Virus record (IMG/VR): IMGVR_UViG_3300033149_005173 | Coordinates: 1 to 41,775 of that record | Strand: one strand, 5' to 3' | Length of the DNA: 41,775 bases | Source of the DNA: a virus | Shown here: positions 22,429 through 29,326 of the stretch, piece by piece | Position numbering within the stretch: position 1 is the stretch's first letter | How the letters are laid out: the number at the start of each line of letters is the position of its first letter | Notes under the pieces: generated by a model | What the model was told of the DNA's origin: nothing | The model's input: only the letters and a program-made list of their open reading frames with translations | Database searches by the model: none | Position numbers and translations under genes: made by a program

Positions 22429-22707
22429 TTAAAATGCCAGGATCTTTGCATTAAGGGACGTGCTGCCACCGGCCCCGGATATACTTGCCCGTATCTGATT
22501 CATCGTGTGCAAGGTGATGTTGGTTACGGTGTTTTGGGTGAAGGTGGCATCTTCAAGGTCAATCCAAGTGGTGCCGTTGTCGGGGCTGGCTTGCAGTGTT
22601 ACAGTAGCGCCGTCCCACGTACCCCATACGTACAGCGTTCCCTGCCCACCCCAGAAGATGTTGGTTGATGGGGTGGAGCTGGCGTTTTCCAGAAGTGTAG
22701 TTATCAT
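22429..22707 (-). CDS. Small beta-rich structural protein, 92 aa
   Basis: It starts at ATG 22707 overlapping the lipoprotein stop (ATGA). The segments LYVWGTWDGATVTLQ and SPDNGTTWIDL give a beta-sandwich-like pattern often seen in small phage structural or decoration proteins. They are followed by Thr/Ser/Ala strands to the end. No membrane segment. It is encoded between the lysis genes and the Gly-rich adhesin, so it may be a particle protein. Confidence 0.6.
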   Translation of the reverse strand: MITTLLENASSTPSTNIFWGGQGTLYVWGTWDGATVTLQASPDNGTTWIDLEDATFTQNTVTNITLHTMNQIRASISGAGGSTSLNAKILAF

Positions 22708-23021
22708 TTTTCATGGTCCTCCGGCCCCACACAGTACCATCCTTCAGGGATGTGCACTGTATGGTCAGAAAGTGTCCATTTGCCCGTGTCAGGGTCAAGG
22801 TAGTAGATATGCCCTTTTACATCAGGGCCTATCCTGATTGGCGCCCCTGGCTCGACGAACACGGTCCTCGTATTCGTGCACCCGGCGACGAATACGATTA
22901 GCAAGGTCGTTGCGACGACCAGCGTTTTGGGCAGTCGATGGCTTTTCCGCTTGCTTCGCCAACCAGCCAAGCAGCGCTTCAATGATGATGACAGCGATTC
23001 GCTCCAGCCATGCCACTTCAT
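22704..23021 (-). CDS. Outer-membrane lipoprotein, o-spanin-like
   Basis: 105 aa. ATG 23021 overlaps the holin stop (ATGA) behind AAGGACAA. After a long basic N-terminus comes a hydrophobic segment and lipobox (LLIVFVAGC, Cys about 48), followed by TNTRTVFVEPGAPIRIGP. The mature part is about 57 residues ending HIPEGWYCVGPEDHEK. A lipoprotein next to a holin, overlapping another small gene in a different frame, fits the Rz/Rz1 pattern. The mature part is not notably proline-rich, and the N-terminus is longer than usual, so the true start may lie further in. Confidence 0.6.
   Translation of the reverse strand: MKWHGWSESLSSSLKRCLAGWRSKRKSHRLPKTLVVATTLLIVFVAGCTNTRTVFVEPGAPIRIGPDVKGHIYYLDPDTGKWTLSDHTVHIPEGWYCVGPEDHEK
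22822..23016 (-). CDS. Overlapping small gene, candidate i-spanin partner, 64 aa
   Basis: This frame is entirely inside the lipoprotein gene. It opens at GTG 23016, or at ATG 23061 inside the holin gene. The product begins VAWLERIAVIIIEALLGWLAK, a hydrophobic helix. A strongly charged, arginine-rich coil follows (NDLANRIRRRVHEYEDRVRR). Overlapping genes encoding a membrane-anchored helical protein and a lipoprotein are the hallmark of spanin pairs. The start codon and the reality of the frame are uncertain. Confidence 0.45.
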   Translation of the reverse strand: MAWLERIAVIIIEALLGWLAKQAEKPSTAQNAGRRNDLANRIRRRVHEYEDRVRRARGANQDRP

Positions 23022-23242
23022 TTGTCCTTGCCTTTGGTGCTTTTTCCTTTGATGCCGACATCTTCAGACGACTTGTCGTTGTCGCGTGCCAGCAGCAGGC
23101 CTATGCCGGCCATGATGGCGACTGCAACGGCGTTCCAGTCGGGGGTAGTGGATGGGTCGTTGTCCCACAAGGCCTTCAGGGCGGTGGCCACGGCGATTAC
23201 AATGGCCAGCAAACCGGTAGCAGTAGTTTTCCATGACCTCAT
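23018..23242 (-). CDS. Holin-like membrane protein, 74 aa
   Basis: ATG 23242 follows AAGGAGGAAAGCAA. Two membrane segments (TTATGLLAIVIAVATALKAL, about 6-25; AVAVAIMAGIGLLLA, about 38-52) flank a short acidic/Pro loop. The C-terminus is charged and Lys-rich (KGKSTKGKDK). Size and layout match class II-type phage holins, which time lysis by permeabilising the inner membrane. It is followed at once by the spanin-like overlapping genes, supporting a lysis cassette inside the late region. Confidence 0.7.
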   Translation of the reverse strand: MRSWKTTATGLLAIVIAVATALKALWDNDPSTTPDWNAVAVAIMAGIGLLLARDNDKSSEDVGIKGKSTKGKDK

Positions 23243-23254
23243 TTGCTTTCCTCC

Positions 23255-23866
23255 TTATACGTTGGGTATGAGGGCGCCGGTGTCGATGCGGCGCCAGTTG
23301 GTGCCGTCACTGTAAGCTACACATGCACCGCTAGGTTCATCTGAAACCCAGATAAGCGACCCCGCAGGGCGCTGTTCTGATGGTATTGCGTTAGCTGCAG
23401 CTACGGTGTAGCTTTTTAGTATAAGGACGGTATTGTAGACAATATGGTTAACAATGCTAGTGCCTAATTGAACAGCGCCGTCAGCCGTCAAATTGCCATC
23501 AATATCGGCGTTCCCTTTAACGTATAGATCTCCATTTTCTATCTGGACACCACTGCTGCCAAAAAACTGGGCATTCTTTTCTGCCATCAAGTCATTGGCA
23601 AAGTAAATATGCCCATTCCCTTTGACAGCGAATCCCATCTCTGTAATGCTGGATTCGTCGTTCTTGCTGTAAATTGCGGTACCACGTCGGTCGCTTTGCC
23701 AGTGAGGGAACTCCGTGCTTCCAGCATTGTCTGCTTGGCCTGTGATTTCCAGGTAGTCGGTGGTGGTGTAATCGTCTTTGCCGCCACTTAACGATGTTGG
23801 TTCATATTCTTGTGCATCAGTAACACGCAGAATCTTCGTAGGCCCGTATTCCCGTGTCTCGCTCAT
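23255..23866 (-). CDS. Head-fibre/decoration-like protein B, 203 aa
   Basis: ATG 23866 (MSETREYGPTK) lies behind AAGGAGTGCTTGTG. The N-terminus (KILRVTDAQEYEP, TTDYLEITG) and the C-terminus (VAYSDGTNWRRID) both match those of the preceding gene at 23927-24328, so the two are paralogues. Between them is an inserted beta-rich segment of about 75 aa (DLYVKGNADIDGNLTADG). The AYSDGTNW ending recurs in phage structural proteins. Position after the capsid gene suggests fibres or knobs on the head. Confidence 0.65.
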   Translation of the reverse strand: MSETREYGPTKILRVTDAQEYEPTSLSGGKDDYTTTDYLEITGQADNAGSTEFPHWQSDRRGTAIYSKNDESSITEMGFAVKGNGHIYFANDLMAEKNAQFFGSSGVQIENGDLYVKGNADIDGNLTADGAVQLGTSIVNHIVYNTVLILKSYTVAAANAIPSEQRPAGSLIWVSDEPSGACVAYSDGTNWRRIDTGALIPNV

Positions 23867-23883
23867 CACAAGCACTCCTTATC

Positions 23884-23914
23884 GGGCAGCCCAGCCAGGA
23901 AGGCCGGGCTGCCC
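23884..23914 (-). other. Strong hairpin between two head-fibre-like genes
   Basis: Nine-bp arms GGGCAGCCC (23884-23892) and GGGCTGCCC (23906-23914) enclose a further short stem. On the minus strand no T tract follows, so it is more likely an mRNA-stabilising or processing element than an intrinsic terminator. Its place after the capsid region recalls the T-phi terminator of T7. Confidence 0.55.
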
Positions 23915-23926
23915 TTAAAAGGACTG

Positions 23927-24328
23927 TTAGGTCTTGGATATGTTGCCACCTGCACCATCAAGGCGCTTCCAATTGGTTCCGTCACTGTAAGCCAGTGTAG
24001 GATTTCCTGCAGCACCATCGGTTACAAGGATGACGTAGCCAGTGTAATTGGATGCACCGAGATCGCCTGCACCGTCAACATCCGTTTGAAGGAACTTAAC
24101 AAGCGTCCCGCCATCCCCTTTGCCGGCCAGCCGCAGCTGCACATCATCTTCGTTGTCGTTCTTGGCGGTAACAATGATGTGTGGCGTGGTGCTGCTGATG
24201 TTGCCTTCTATCTCAAGGTAGTCGGTTTCATCGTAATCCGGCCTGCCGGTATTTTCGGCAGGGGCAACGGTTTCGTTGTCCTTGACGCGCAGCAACTTGT
24301 TGCTGTCAACTGCAATAGTTTCAGCCAT
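23927..24328 (-). CDS. Head-fibre/decoration-like protein A, 133 aa
   Basis: ATG 24328 behind AAGGAGGAATGAATC, 14 bases after the capsid stop. It shares its N-terminal module (KLLRVKDNETVAP, ETDYLEIEG) and C-terminal module (LAYSDGTNWKRLD) with the next gene. It is a compact beta-rich acidic protein without membrane segment. Immediate proximity to the capsid gene suggests a capsid decoration or head-fibre protein made in high amount. Confidence 0.68.
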   Translation of the reverse strand: MAETIAVDSNKLLRVKDNETVAPAENTGRPDYDETDYLEIEGNISSTTPHIIVTAKNDNEDDVQLRLAGKGDGGTLVKFLQTDVDGAGDLGASNYTGYVILVTDGAAGNPTLAYSDGTNWKRLDGAGGNISKT

Positions 24329-24342
24329 GATTCATTCCTCCT

Positions 24343-25377
24343 TTACGAAGTCTTCTGGACCTGAATCAGCCCCGCCGACCACGGGCACAGGATGCCGGCA
24401 CCGACGACCATCTGTGCCTTCATAAAGATGGTATTGCGCCGTTCATCGCGGGCCTGGTACGGGTAGATGGGACCGGCTTGGACAAGCCCGATTGCGGCAA
24501 CGTCGTCAACCGTACCGCACAGGGCCACCGCAGCAGGCAGACCGAAATCTTCGCTATCTGCTTGCGTAGCAGTGAAGTTGCCCTGATAGGCGGTGGGGCC
24601 GGTCGAAACGTTGGTACTTGGCAGTTGGTTGGTAACGATGACATTGAAACCAGCCAGCGTGCCGATGACGCGCTTGTTCAAGTCGCCGGGCAACGACGTC
24701 AGCTCACGGTTGAAGATGTTAGGCGACGTAAACTGCGTCAGCACGTACCGCAGCCAGGGATGGATGAACAGGAACCGGTTTTCTTCCGGCACGTTGTCCA
24801 CGTCAAGCATTTCCGCGAGTTCGGAAATATCCGCGTAAAGCGTGGTAGCGCCGGTATTGTCGGCCGACCAAGTGGCTTCAATGCTATCCTCAGAGCCTTC
24901 TTTGGTCAGCACGTTACCGCCTGCAACGTAGCCGTCCTTTTCTTCTGCCCGTGCGGCATTGACTGCGACGCGAAACAGCTTCTTGTCGAAGTCAATGGCC
25001 AAGGCCCTGCCCAAGCGACGACCAAGGTTGCCCAGCACATCAAAGTGGCTCATCCTTTCCTGGTCGATGGGAACATCGAAGTGGGCGACAAGAATATCGT
25101 CCACAGTAACGGTCCCTTCGCTGAACGAGTAGGTTTGGCCGAGCAGCTCGGTACCAGGCGTATGGTACTCTGGGGTCGGGTCGGTCCCGCCCATGATGAA
25201 CTGCCAGCTTTTCCCGGACGTGATGTTCTTGTACTTGATTACATTGCCTGTGTTGTCCCACAGGACCGTCTTTGCCCTGAACGCCTCAAGCACCTGCCCT
25301 TCCCAATACATTTTCAAGGCAAGTGCCCTGTCATCGGTGTCAGAGGCAAGGAAACGAACTGCGTTTGACGAAGCCAT
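24343..25377 (-). CDS. Major capsid protein (T7 gp10-like), 344 aa
   Basis: HK97-fold shell protein; T7 gp10A is 345 aa. It starts at ATG 25377 behind AAGGAGTGAAACACT. Family features include ALALKMYWEGQVLEAFRAKTV near the N-terminus, the GKSWQFIMGG strand, the central FDVPIDQERMSHFDVLGNLGRRLGRALA helix region and a C-terminal LCGTVDDVAAIGLVQAG. No minor frameshift product is evident. It is preceded by a 98-bp gap, the only sizeable one in the late region, as expected for strong independent expression. Confidence 0.93.
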   Translation of the reverse strand: MASSNAVRFLASDTDDRALALKMYWEGQVLEAFRAKTVLWDNTGNVIKYKNITSGKSWQFIMGGTDPTPEYHTPGTELLGQTYSFSEGTVTVDDILVAHFDVPIDQERMSHFDVLGNLGRRLGRALAIDFDKKLFRVAVNAARAEEKDGYVAGGNVLTKEGSEDSIEATWSADNTGATTLYADISELAEMLDVDNVPEENRFLFIHPWLRYVLTQFTSPNIFNRELTSLPGDLNKRVIGTLAGFNVIVTNQLPSTNVSTGPTAYQGNFTATQADSEDFGLPAAVALCGTVDDVAAIGLVQAGPIYPYQARDERRNTIFMKAQMVVGAGILCPWSAGLIQVQKTS

Positions 25378-25475
25378 AGTGTTTCACTCCTTCAATAGGT
25401 ACACACTTTCCCTGTTGTCCGATTACGTTCGGGCACCTATCGAAGATGTGAGTTGTCCACTACGGCTGCGAGGGC
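25378..25475 (-). promoter_or_regulatory. 98-bp leader upstream of the capsid gene
   Basis: This is the largest gap in the structural module. It contains an inverted repeat ATAGGT/ACCTAT (25395-25400 and 25435-25440) enclosing 34 bases, just upstream of the ribosome site. In T7 the phi10 promoter and an RNA-processing site occupy this place. I see no clear match to a known phage promoter. Confidence 0.35.
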
Positions 25476-25922
25476 CTAGGACAGGTTGTCCTCGGCAGCG
25501 GTGGGCTCCCCATCCGACGCGGTTCCCAGGTCGGAAACCTCCGTGGCTGTGGGGGGCGCGGTGGGTTTCCGACCTTTCCGCCTTCCCCTTCGCTTACTTG
25601 CAGGGGCAGGCGTGGCGGAAAGCACCGTATCCAACTTGCTTTCCAATTCTTTCAGCTTGGCTTTTAAGGCCTCATTTTCATCTCGTATCGCTTCGGCCTC
25701 TGCGATAATCTCTTGTGGCGATTTGGGTCTCGGTGCTTTTGTTGCTACAGCCAGTGCGTTGACCAAGGCGTTATGCTCGCTGCTACCAGCCGCCTGCGCA
25801 TAGATTTTGCGCGTGGCGGCATCGAAGATCTTGGCAACCCAAGTCCCCCCTTGTCTGTCAACCCTGAACGTGCTTTTCAGTTCATGCAGGATTTTCCAAT
25901 CTTCCGGCGTAGCAACAGGCAT
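25476..25922 (-). CDS. Hypothetical protein between scaffold and capsid, 148 aa
   Basis: ATG 25922 follows AAGGAGGAAAACAGG. An N-terminal globular part (STFRVDRQGGTWVAKIFDAATRKIYA) precedes a short coiled coil (EAIRDENEALKAKLKELESKL, about 78-98). A basic block (KRRGRRKGRK) and a disordered acidic Thr/Ala tail follow. It may be a capsid assembly or minor head protein. T7 has no gene in this slot, so it is a lineage-specific insertion. A GGGCAATAATATAAAGGGG sequence upstream could be a promoter. Confidence 0.6.
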   Translation of the reverse strand: MPVATPEDWKILHELKSTFRVDRQGGTWVAKIFDAATRKIYAQAAGSSEHNALVNALAVATKAPRPKSPQEIIAEAEAIRDENEALKAKLKELESKLDTVLSATPAPASKRRGRRKGRKPTAPPTATEVSDLGTASDGEPTAAEDNLS

Positions 25923-25949
25923 CCTGTTTTCCTCCTTTACCCCTTTATA

Positions 25950-26756
25950 TTATTGCCCGAAACCCGACACGGCGTCAACTATTTCTCTCGGCGTATTTGC
26001 CAATTTCGCAATCTGTTCCGGCGTAGGCTTGCCGCCGGCGGAATTGATTTGCCGTATCAGTTCAAGGTATTCTTCCGGCGTCCTGCAGCCAGCGCCGCTT
26101 GCCGGTGGCGTGGTACCGCCACTAATCAATGGGCTGGCCTTGCCCGCACCTACGGCTTTGTTGTATTCAGTCATAATTTCTACTATCGCTCCTTCATAAC
26201 TGGACTCGCGTGCAAGCCGTTCGTTCAGGTCCTGTATCCTGTAATCGGGCAGGTTCTGCCCAGCCCATGCCAGCAGGGTCTGCAATTGTTCCTGGCCGCC
26301 GGCAAGTTCCGCTGCACGCTGTGCTATCAGTTCCTGCCTTGCCTGGGCATCGCGGTATTCGGCTGCCTTGGCCCGTATCACTTCATCCACAAGCCCCCTG
26401 CCGAATCCTTTTGCCGCCAAGGCAATGTAGGTTTCGTCCTTTAGCCTTCCCCTGCCTTCCGCCCATTCCTGCAGGATGGTTGCTTCATCCTTGCCGATGG
26501 CGCGGAGGAGGTCGGAGACGCTTGAGGGGACTTCGTCGGACGGCTTTGGGATTTCCAGCCCTTTCGGCGTGTCCTTGCCCTTCTGCTGGCTTCGCTGCCC
26601 AAGTTTCTTCTGCAGCTCAAGATAAGACTTTTCCAAGTCTTCTACAGACTTGAACTTACCGGCCAACAGCCTAGCCTGCTGCTGTTGTTCGGCGGCAGCG
26701 GCATCCTGATTGGCCTGGTCGTCCCCTTGGGTCTGAACAGCTGCTTCGTCGGGCAT
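25950..26756 (-). CDS. Scaffolding protein (T7 gp9-like), 268 aa
   Basis: I prefer ATG 26756 (MPDEAAVQTQ), which has GGAGGA 5 nt upstream; an ATG at 26768 overlaps that site. The protein is acidic, rich in Gln/Ala/Glu and predicted helical throughout (KSVEDLEKSYLELQKKLGQR; PEEYLELIRQINSAGG near the C-terminus), typical of T7-like scaffolds located between portal and capsid genes. It would direct procapsid assembly and leave before packaging. Confidence 0.85.
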   Translation of the reverse strand: MPDEAAVQTQGDDQANQDAAAAEQQQQARLLAGKFKSVEDLEKSYLELQKKLGQRSQQKGKDTPKGLEIPKPSDEVPSSVSDLLRAIGKDEATILQEWAEGRGRLKDETYIALAAKGFGRGLVDEVIRAKAAEYRDAQARQELIAQRAAELAGGQEQLQTLLAWAGQNLPDYRIQDLNERLARESSYEGAIVEIMTEYNKAVGAGKASPLISGGTTPPASGAGCRTPEEYLELIRQINSAGGKPTPEQIAKLANTPREIVDAVSGFGQ

Positions 26757-26789
26757 GGCTTCCTCCATAACTTTCTTATAACTTCCTTA

Positions 26790-26803
26790 TGGCAACGTTG
26801 CCA
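26790..26803. repeat. GGCAACGTTGCC palindrome copy 4, intergenic
   Basis: TGGCAACGTTGCCA, a perfect 14-bp palindrome, lies in the 48-bp gap between portal and scaffold genes, 2 bp beyond the portal stop. It has no T tract on the minus strand, so it is not a standard terminator. Confidence 0.8.
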
Positions 26804-26804
26804 C

Positions 26805-28388
26805 CTATCCGCCGCTTATGGCTTGTTGGGCAATTTTGCCAACGGCTTTTGCCGCTTCTTGTGCCACCGGTGCGGCTGCAGCGGCAGCCATAGCCTGTTG
26901 CGCCTCGGCTGCCATCTGTTCATCCGACTTGACCAGTCCTGCTTCGTACAGGTTCAGGTACTGTGCCATCTTCGCCATCAGCACCGCAGGATCAATGCGG
27001 GCCATTGCCTGCGGCCCAAGCTGTGAAACCACTTGTGCGAAGGTCATCAGCCTGTTCATATCCACCTGCCGGCCCAAGGCAGCCAGCCCCGTAAGGGCCT
27101 CGATATGCACCGATTCATCCGGCAAGGGCGGAAAGACCTTATCCCTTTCCAGTTGGTAGATAACCCGTTGCAGCAGCGGTATTTGCTGTTCATCTGCAAT
27201 TGGGGCGTACACGCCGCCGAGGGCACCTTCGAGTTCCATTGCTACGCGCTGGATGGCCGTGGCGGTAACCCGTTCGCCGCGGGGCTGGATTTCAGATTCA
27301 ATGAGCATGGCGGTGGCCAGGTTCTTGGTCTTATGCAAGATGGATTGATAGACTACATTGAAGTCGTTTAGCCTATCCACCGACAGGAACCCTATATCCT
27401 GTGCCCTGCCGCCTTGCACCCTGCAATGGATGATTTCGCCGGATTCCTTCATAAAGTCCTTATCCCTGACGGTGGATGCATTATCAATGATGGGGTGATG
27501 CTTGGCAGCAGTAGCGGCGAATTCAAGCAGCCGTTGTTCAAGGGCGTTGAGACTGCGAAGGTCGCCAAGGTTGATTTCGATGAACCCGCGACCGTAGTCG
27601 TCGCCTGGGGCAAGCTCAAAAGGTGTTGAGAAGAAAGGACTTACTTTTTCTTCCGATTCATTGACGACGACATCGTTCAGTTCCTGGCGTATAACCCACG
27701 TATCCGCTTGCGGCTGGCGTTCTACAAGCGTGTAAATGTCTATCAGTCTTTCATTTACGGGCTTGGCTGCCAAGTCGGCGGCACTTAACCCTGCCGCTGA
27801 CAGGATTTCCGGCGGCAGGCCCAGCGGGTCGATGTTTTCCTTGATGATATGGTACAGGACCGTGCCGCAGGAATCGCGCCTGGTTACGTACTGGTCCCGC
27901 CTGTAAACCTTTATTCTGTAATCATCTGTGAGTTGTTCCAGAACGTCGCCGGTTATCAGAACTTGGCTGATTGCGGTGCGTTTCTGCGACCGGAAGCCGG
28001 TGGCCTTGCGCAGGTGCTTGGGCTTCAGCGGTGCGGAATCCAAGGTTGCCTGGATGATAAGTTCCCGCAGGAACAGCTGTTGTTCCCATTGCTGGATGGT
28101 TTCAGGCGGTATTTCCGGGTTGTATTTGATGTCTGGGGACAGTTGCAGGCGGAACCAAGGCTGGGATGGGGGGAAAAGGGCCATGAGCATGCGGCCTTCA
28201 AGGTTCATAATGCCGCGTGAGCCGATGGATTGGTATGATGTCGGCAACTTTGCCGCTTGATGCGTTCCTACCGGCGGACATATCCACGGCTTGGTCAACG
28301 ATGCGCACAGCCGCACCGTTTCAAGTATTTCCTGCCTTGCCGTGTCATCTTCCTTGTAAAGCTTTGCGATATAGCCCTTTTCCGGCAT
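26805..28388 (-). CDS. Portal / head-tail connector (T7 gp8-like), 527 aa
   Basis: Dodecameric DNA entry channel; T7 gp8 is 536 aa. Typical features are the N-terminal CPPVGTHQAAKLPTSYQSIG-like loop and GIMNLEGRMLMALFPPSQPWF (about 56-76). The core GYGRGF-type segment is PGDDYGRGFIEINLGDLRSL (about 262). RVTATAIQRVAMELEGALGGVY follows at about 375. The Gln/Ala-rich C-terminal tail is the barrel end. The start overlaps the Pro-rich protein gene upstream. Confidence 0.93.
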   Translation of the reverse strand: MPEKGYIAKLYKEDDTARQEILETVRLCASLTKPWICPPVGTHQAAKLPTSYQSIGSRGIMNLEGRMLMALFPPSQPWFRLQLSPDIKYNPEIPPETIQQWEQQLFLRELIIQATLDSAPLKPKHLRKATGFRSQKRTAISQVLITGDVLEQLTDDYRIKVYRRDQYVTRRDSCGTVLYHIIKENIDPLGLPPEILSAAGLSAADLAAKPVNERLIDIYTLVERQPQADTWVIRQELNDVVVNESEEKVSPFFSTPFELAPGDDYGRGFIEINLGDLRSLNALEQRLLEFAATAAKHHPIIDNASTVRDKDFMKESGEIIHCRVQGGRAQDIGFLSVDRLNDFNVVYQSILHKTKNLATAMLIESEIQPRGERVTATAIQRVAMELEGALGGVYAPIADEQQIPLLQRVIYQLERDKVFPPLPDESVHIEALTGLAALGRQVDMNRLMTFAQVVSQLGPQAMARIDPAVLMAKMAQYLNLYEAGLVKSDEQMAAEAQQAMAAAAAAPVAQEAAKAVGKIAQQAISGG

Positions 28389-28588
28389 CAGGGTATCCTT
28401 AATCCTGTCTGGTTGCCGTCCAGCGTGGACAGCCCTGGGTTAATTCGCAAGGACACCACGGTGGTCCGTCCTTTGCGTAATCGCTTGCGTTTCTTCTCGA
28501 TTTCCTCCGGTTCGATTTCCGGTGGTTCCGGTGGCGGCGGTGGGATTTCCAGTTTTGGCGGCGATGGGCTGTGAAACACCATTTTCAT
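28388..28588 (-). CDS. Proline- and charge-rich small protein, 66 aa
   Basis: The N-terminal half is a Pro/Glu tract (IPPPPPEPPEIEPEEIEKK), followed by a basic cluster (KRKRLRKGR) and a hydrophobic C-terminus. It overlaps the stop of the gene before it and the start of the portal. Short Pro-rich proteins at this site occur in other podoviruses without known role; a flexible virion or assembly factor is plausible. Confidence 0.6.
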   Translation of the reverse strand: MKMVFHSPSPPKLEIPPPPPEPPEIEPEEIEKKRKRLRKGRTTVVSLRINPGLSTLDGNQTGLRIP

Positions 28589-28779
28589 TCCCTCGGCTTG
28601 ATTTTCATTGCGTACAGAAGATCGTCAACCAAACTACGCCTGCCGGCAGCGAAGGCAAGGCTGACAGGGTCGGTAAGGTCCATTGGGTCTTGAACAAGGG
28701 CTTTGGGAATCACCTCATCAAGTCGCCTTACCAATTCGTCGCTCGTAGGCGGGACATGGTCATTCGGGAAAAGGGACAT
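28585..28779 (-). CDS. Hypothetical protein, 64 aa
   Basis: ATG 28779 behind GCGGAGGTATAAGT, overlapping the end of the papain-like gene. The product is a small acidic helical protein (SDELVRRLDEVIPKAL, RRSLVDDLLYAMKIK). No family is recognised; it is coupled to the genes on both sides by short overlaps. Confidence 0.6.
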   Translation of the reverse strand: MSLFPNDHVPPTSDELVRRLDEVIPKALVQDPMDLTDPVSLAFAAGRRSLVDDLLYAMKIKPRE

Positions 28780-29326
28780 ACTTATACCTCCGCTGCCGGC
28801 AGAACTCGAACAGCTGTCTTGGTGATACTACCTGCCGGGGCACCCTTACACCCCCGGCCCGTAGGATACGACATGCCATAGCGACGCAATCCTGCGTCTC
28901 CACCGCACCGCGACTTATCCATCGCAGCACAGTAGGCCAGGCTTTCTTGTGTGGCCCAGGACATTTCACCTTTCCCATCTCCCTTGCCACTGCATCGCCT
29001 TCTACTGGAATTATATGATAACCAAGACAAGTTGGGTAGTAAAGTAAAAAAGTGTAAAGCGGCCAAAACCGATTCGCCTGGATGGATGCGTCGAGGACAG
29101 CACCGTCATGGCCTATGCAGACATGGGCTATCGGGCTGCGGGTGATGGTGCGTACCAGCCAGCCGAGAAGGTAGTGATAGGACCGTCGCGGGAACCGCCA
29201 TAAGATGCGTAACCTTCGACGCCAACTTAATTTGTGCCGTTTGCGGCGCCATAGGCCGCTGCAATAGAACACATAAACCACGTCAGTTGAAGAAGTATCT
29301 GCTTTGCAGGACTTGTTGCAGGTCAT
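28760..29326 (-). CDS. Permuted papain-like (NlpC/P60-superfamily) protein
   Basis: 188 aa from ATG 29326. A His in RSPIAHVCIGHDGAVLDAS (His68) comes before a Cys in VETQDCVAMACRIL (Cys147), the order seen in circularly permuted NlpC/P60/YiiX-type cysteine hydrolases. Two Trp/Arg-rich segments (about 33-60) are positively charged. The start overlaps the RNA polymerase end by 44 bases, and a later GTG just after that stop is possible. It may cleave cell-wall peptides or lipids, in entry or lysis. No other endolysin is evident in the window, so it is the best lysin candidate. Confidence 0.6.
   Translation of the reverse strand: MTCNKSCKADTSSTDVVYVFYCSGLWRRKRHKLSWRRRLRILWRFPRRSYHYLLGWLVRTITRSPIAHVCIGHDGAVLDASIQANRFWPLYTFLLYYPTCLGYHIIPVEGDAVAREMGKVKCPGPHKKAWPTVLRWISRGAVETQDCVAMACRILRAGGVRVPRQVVSPRQLFEFCRQRRYKYVPFPE

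Noticed and set aside
24478-25368. Plus-strand open frame (296 codons) opposite the capsid gene
   Set aside because: The minus-strand capsid protein is unmistakable; GC-rich codon use leaves the opposite frame open by chance.
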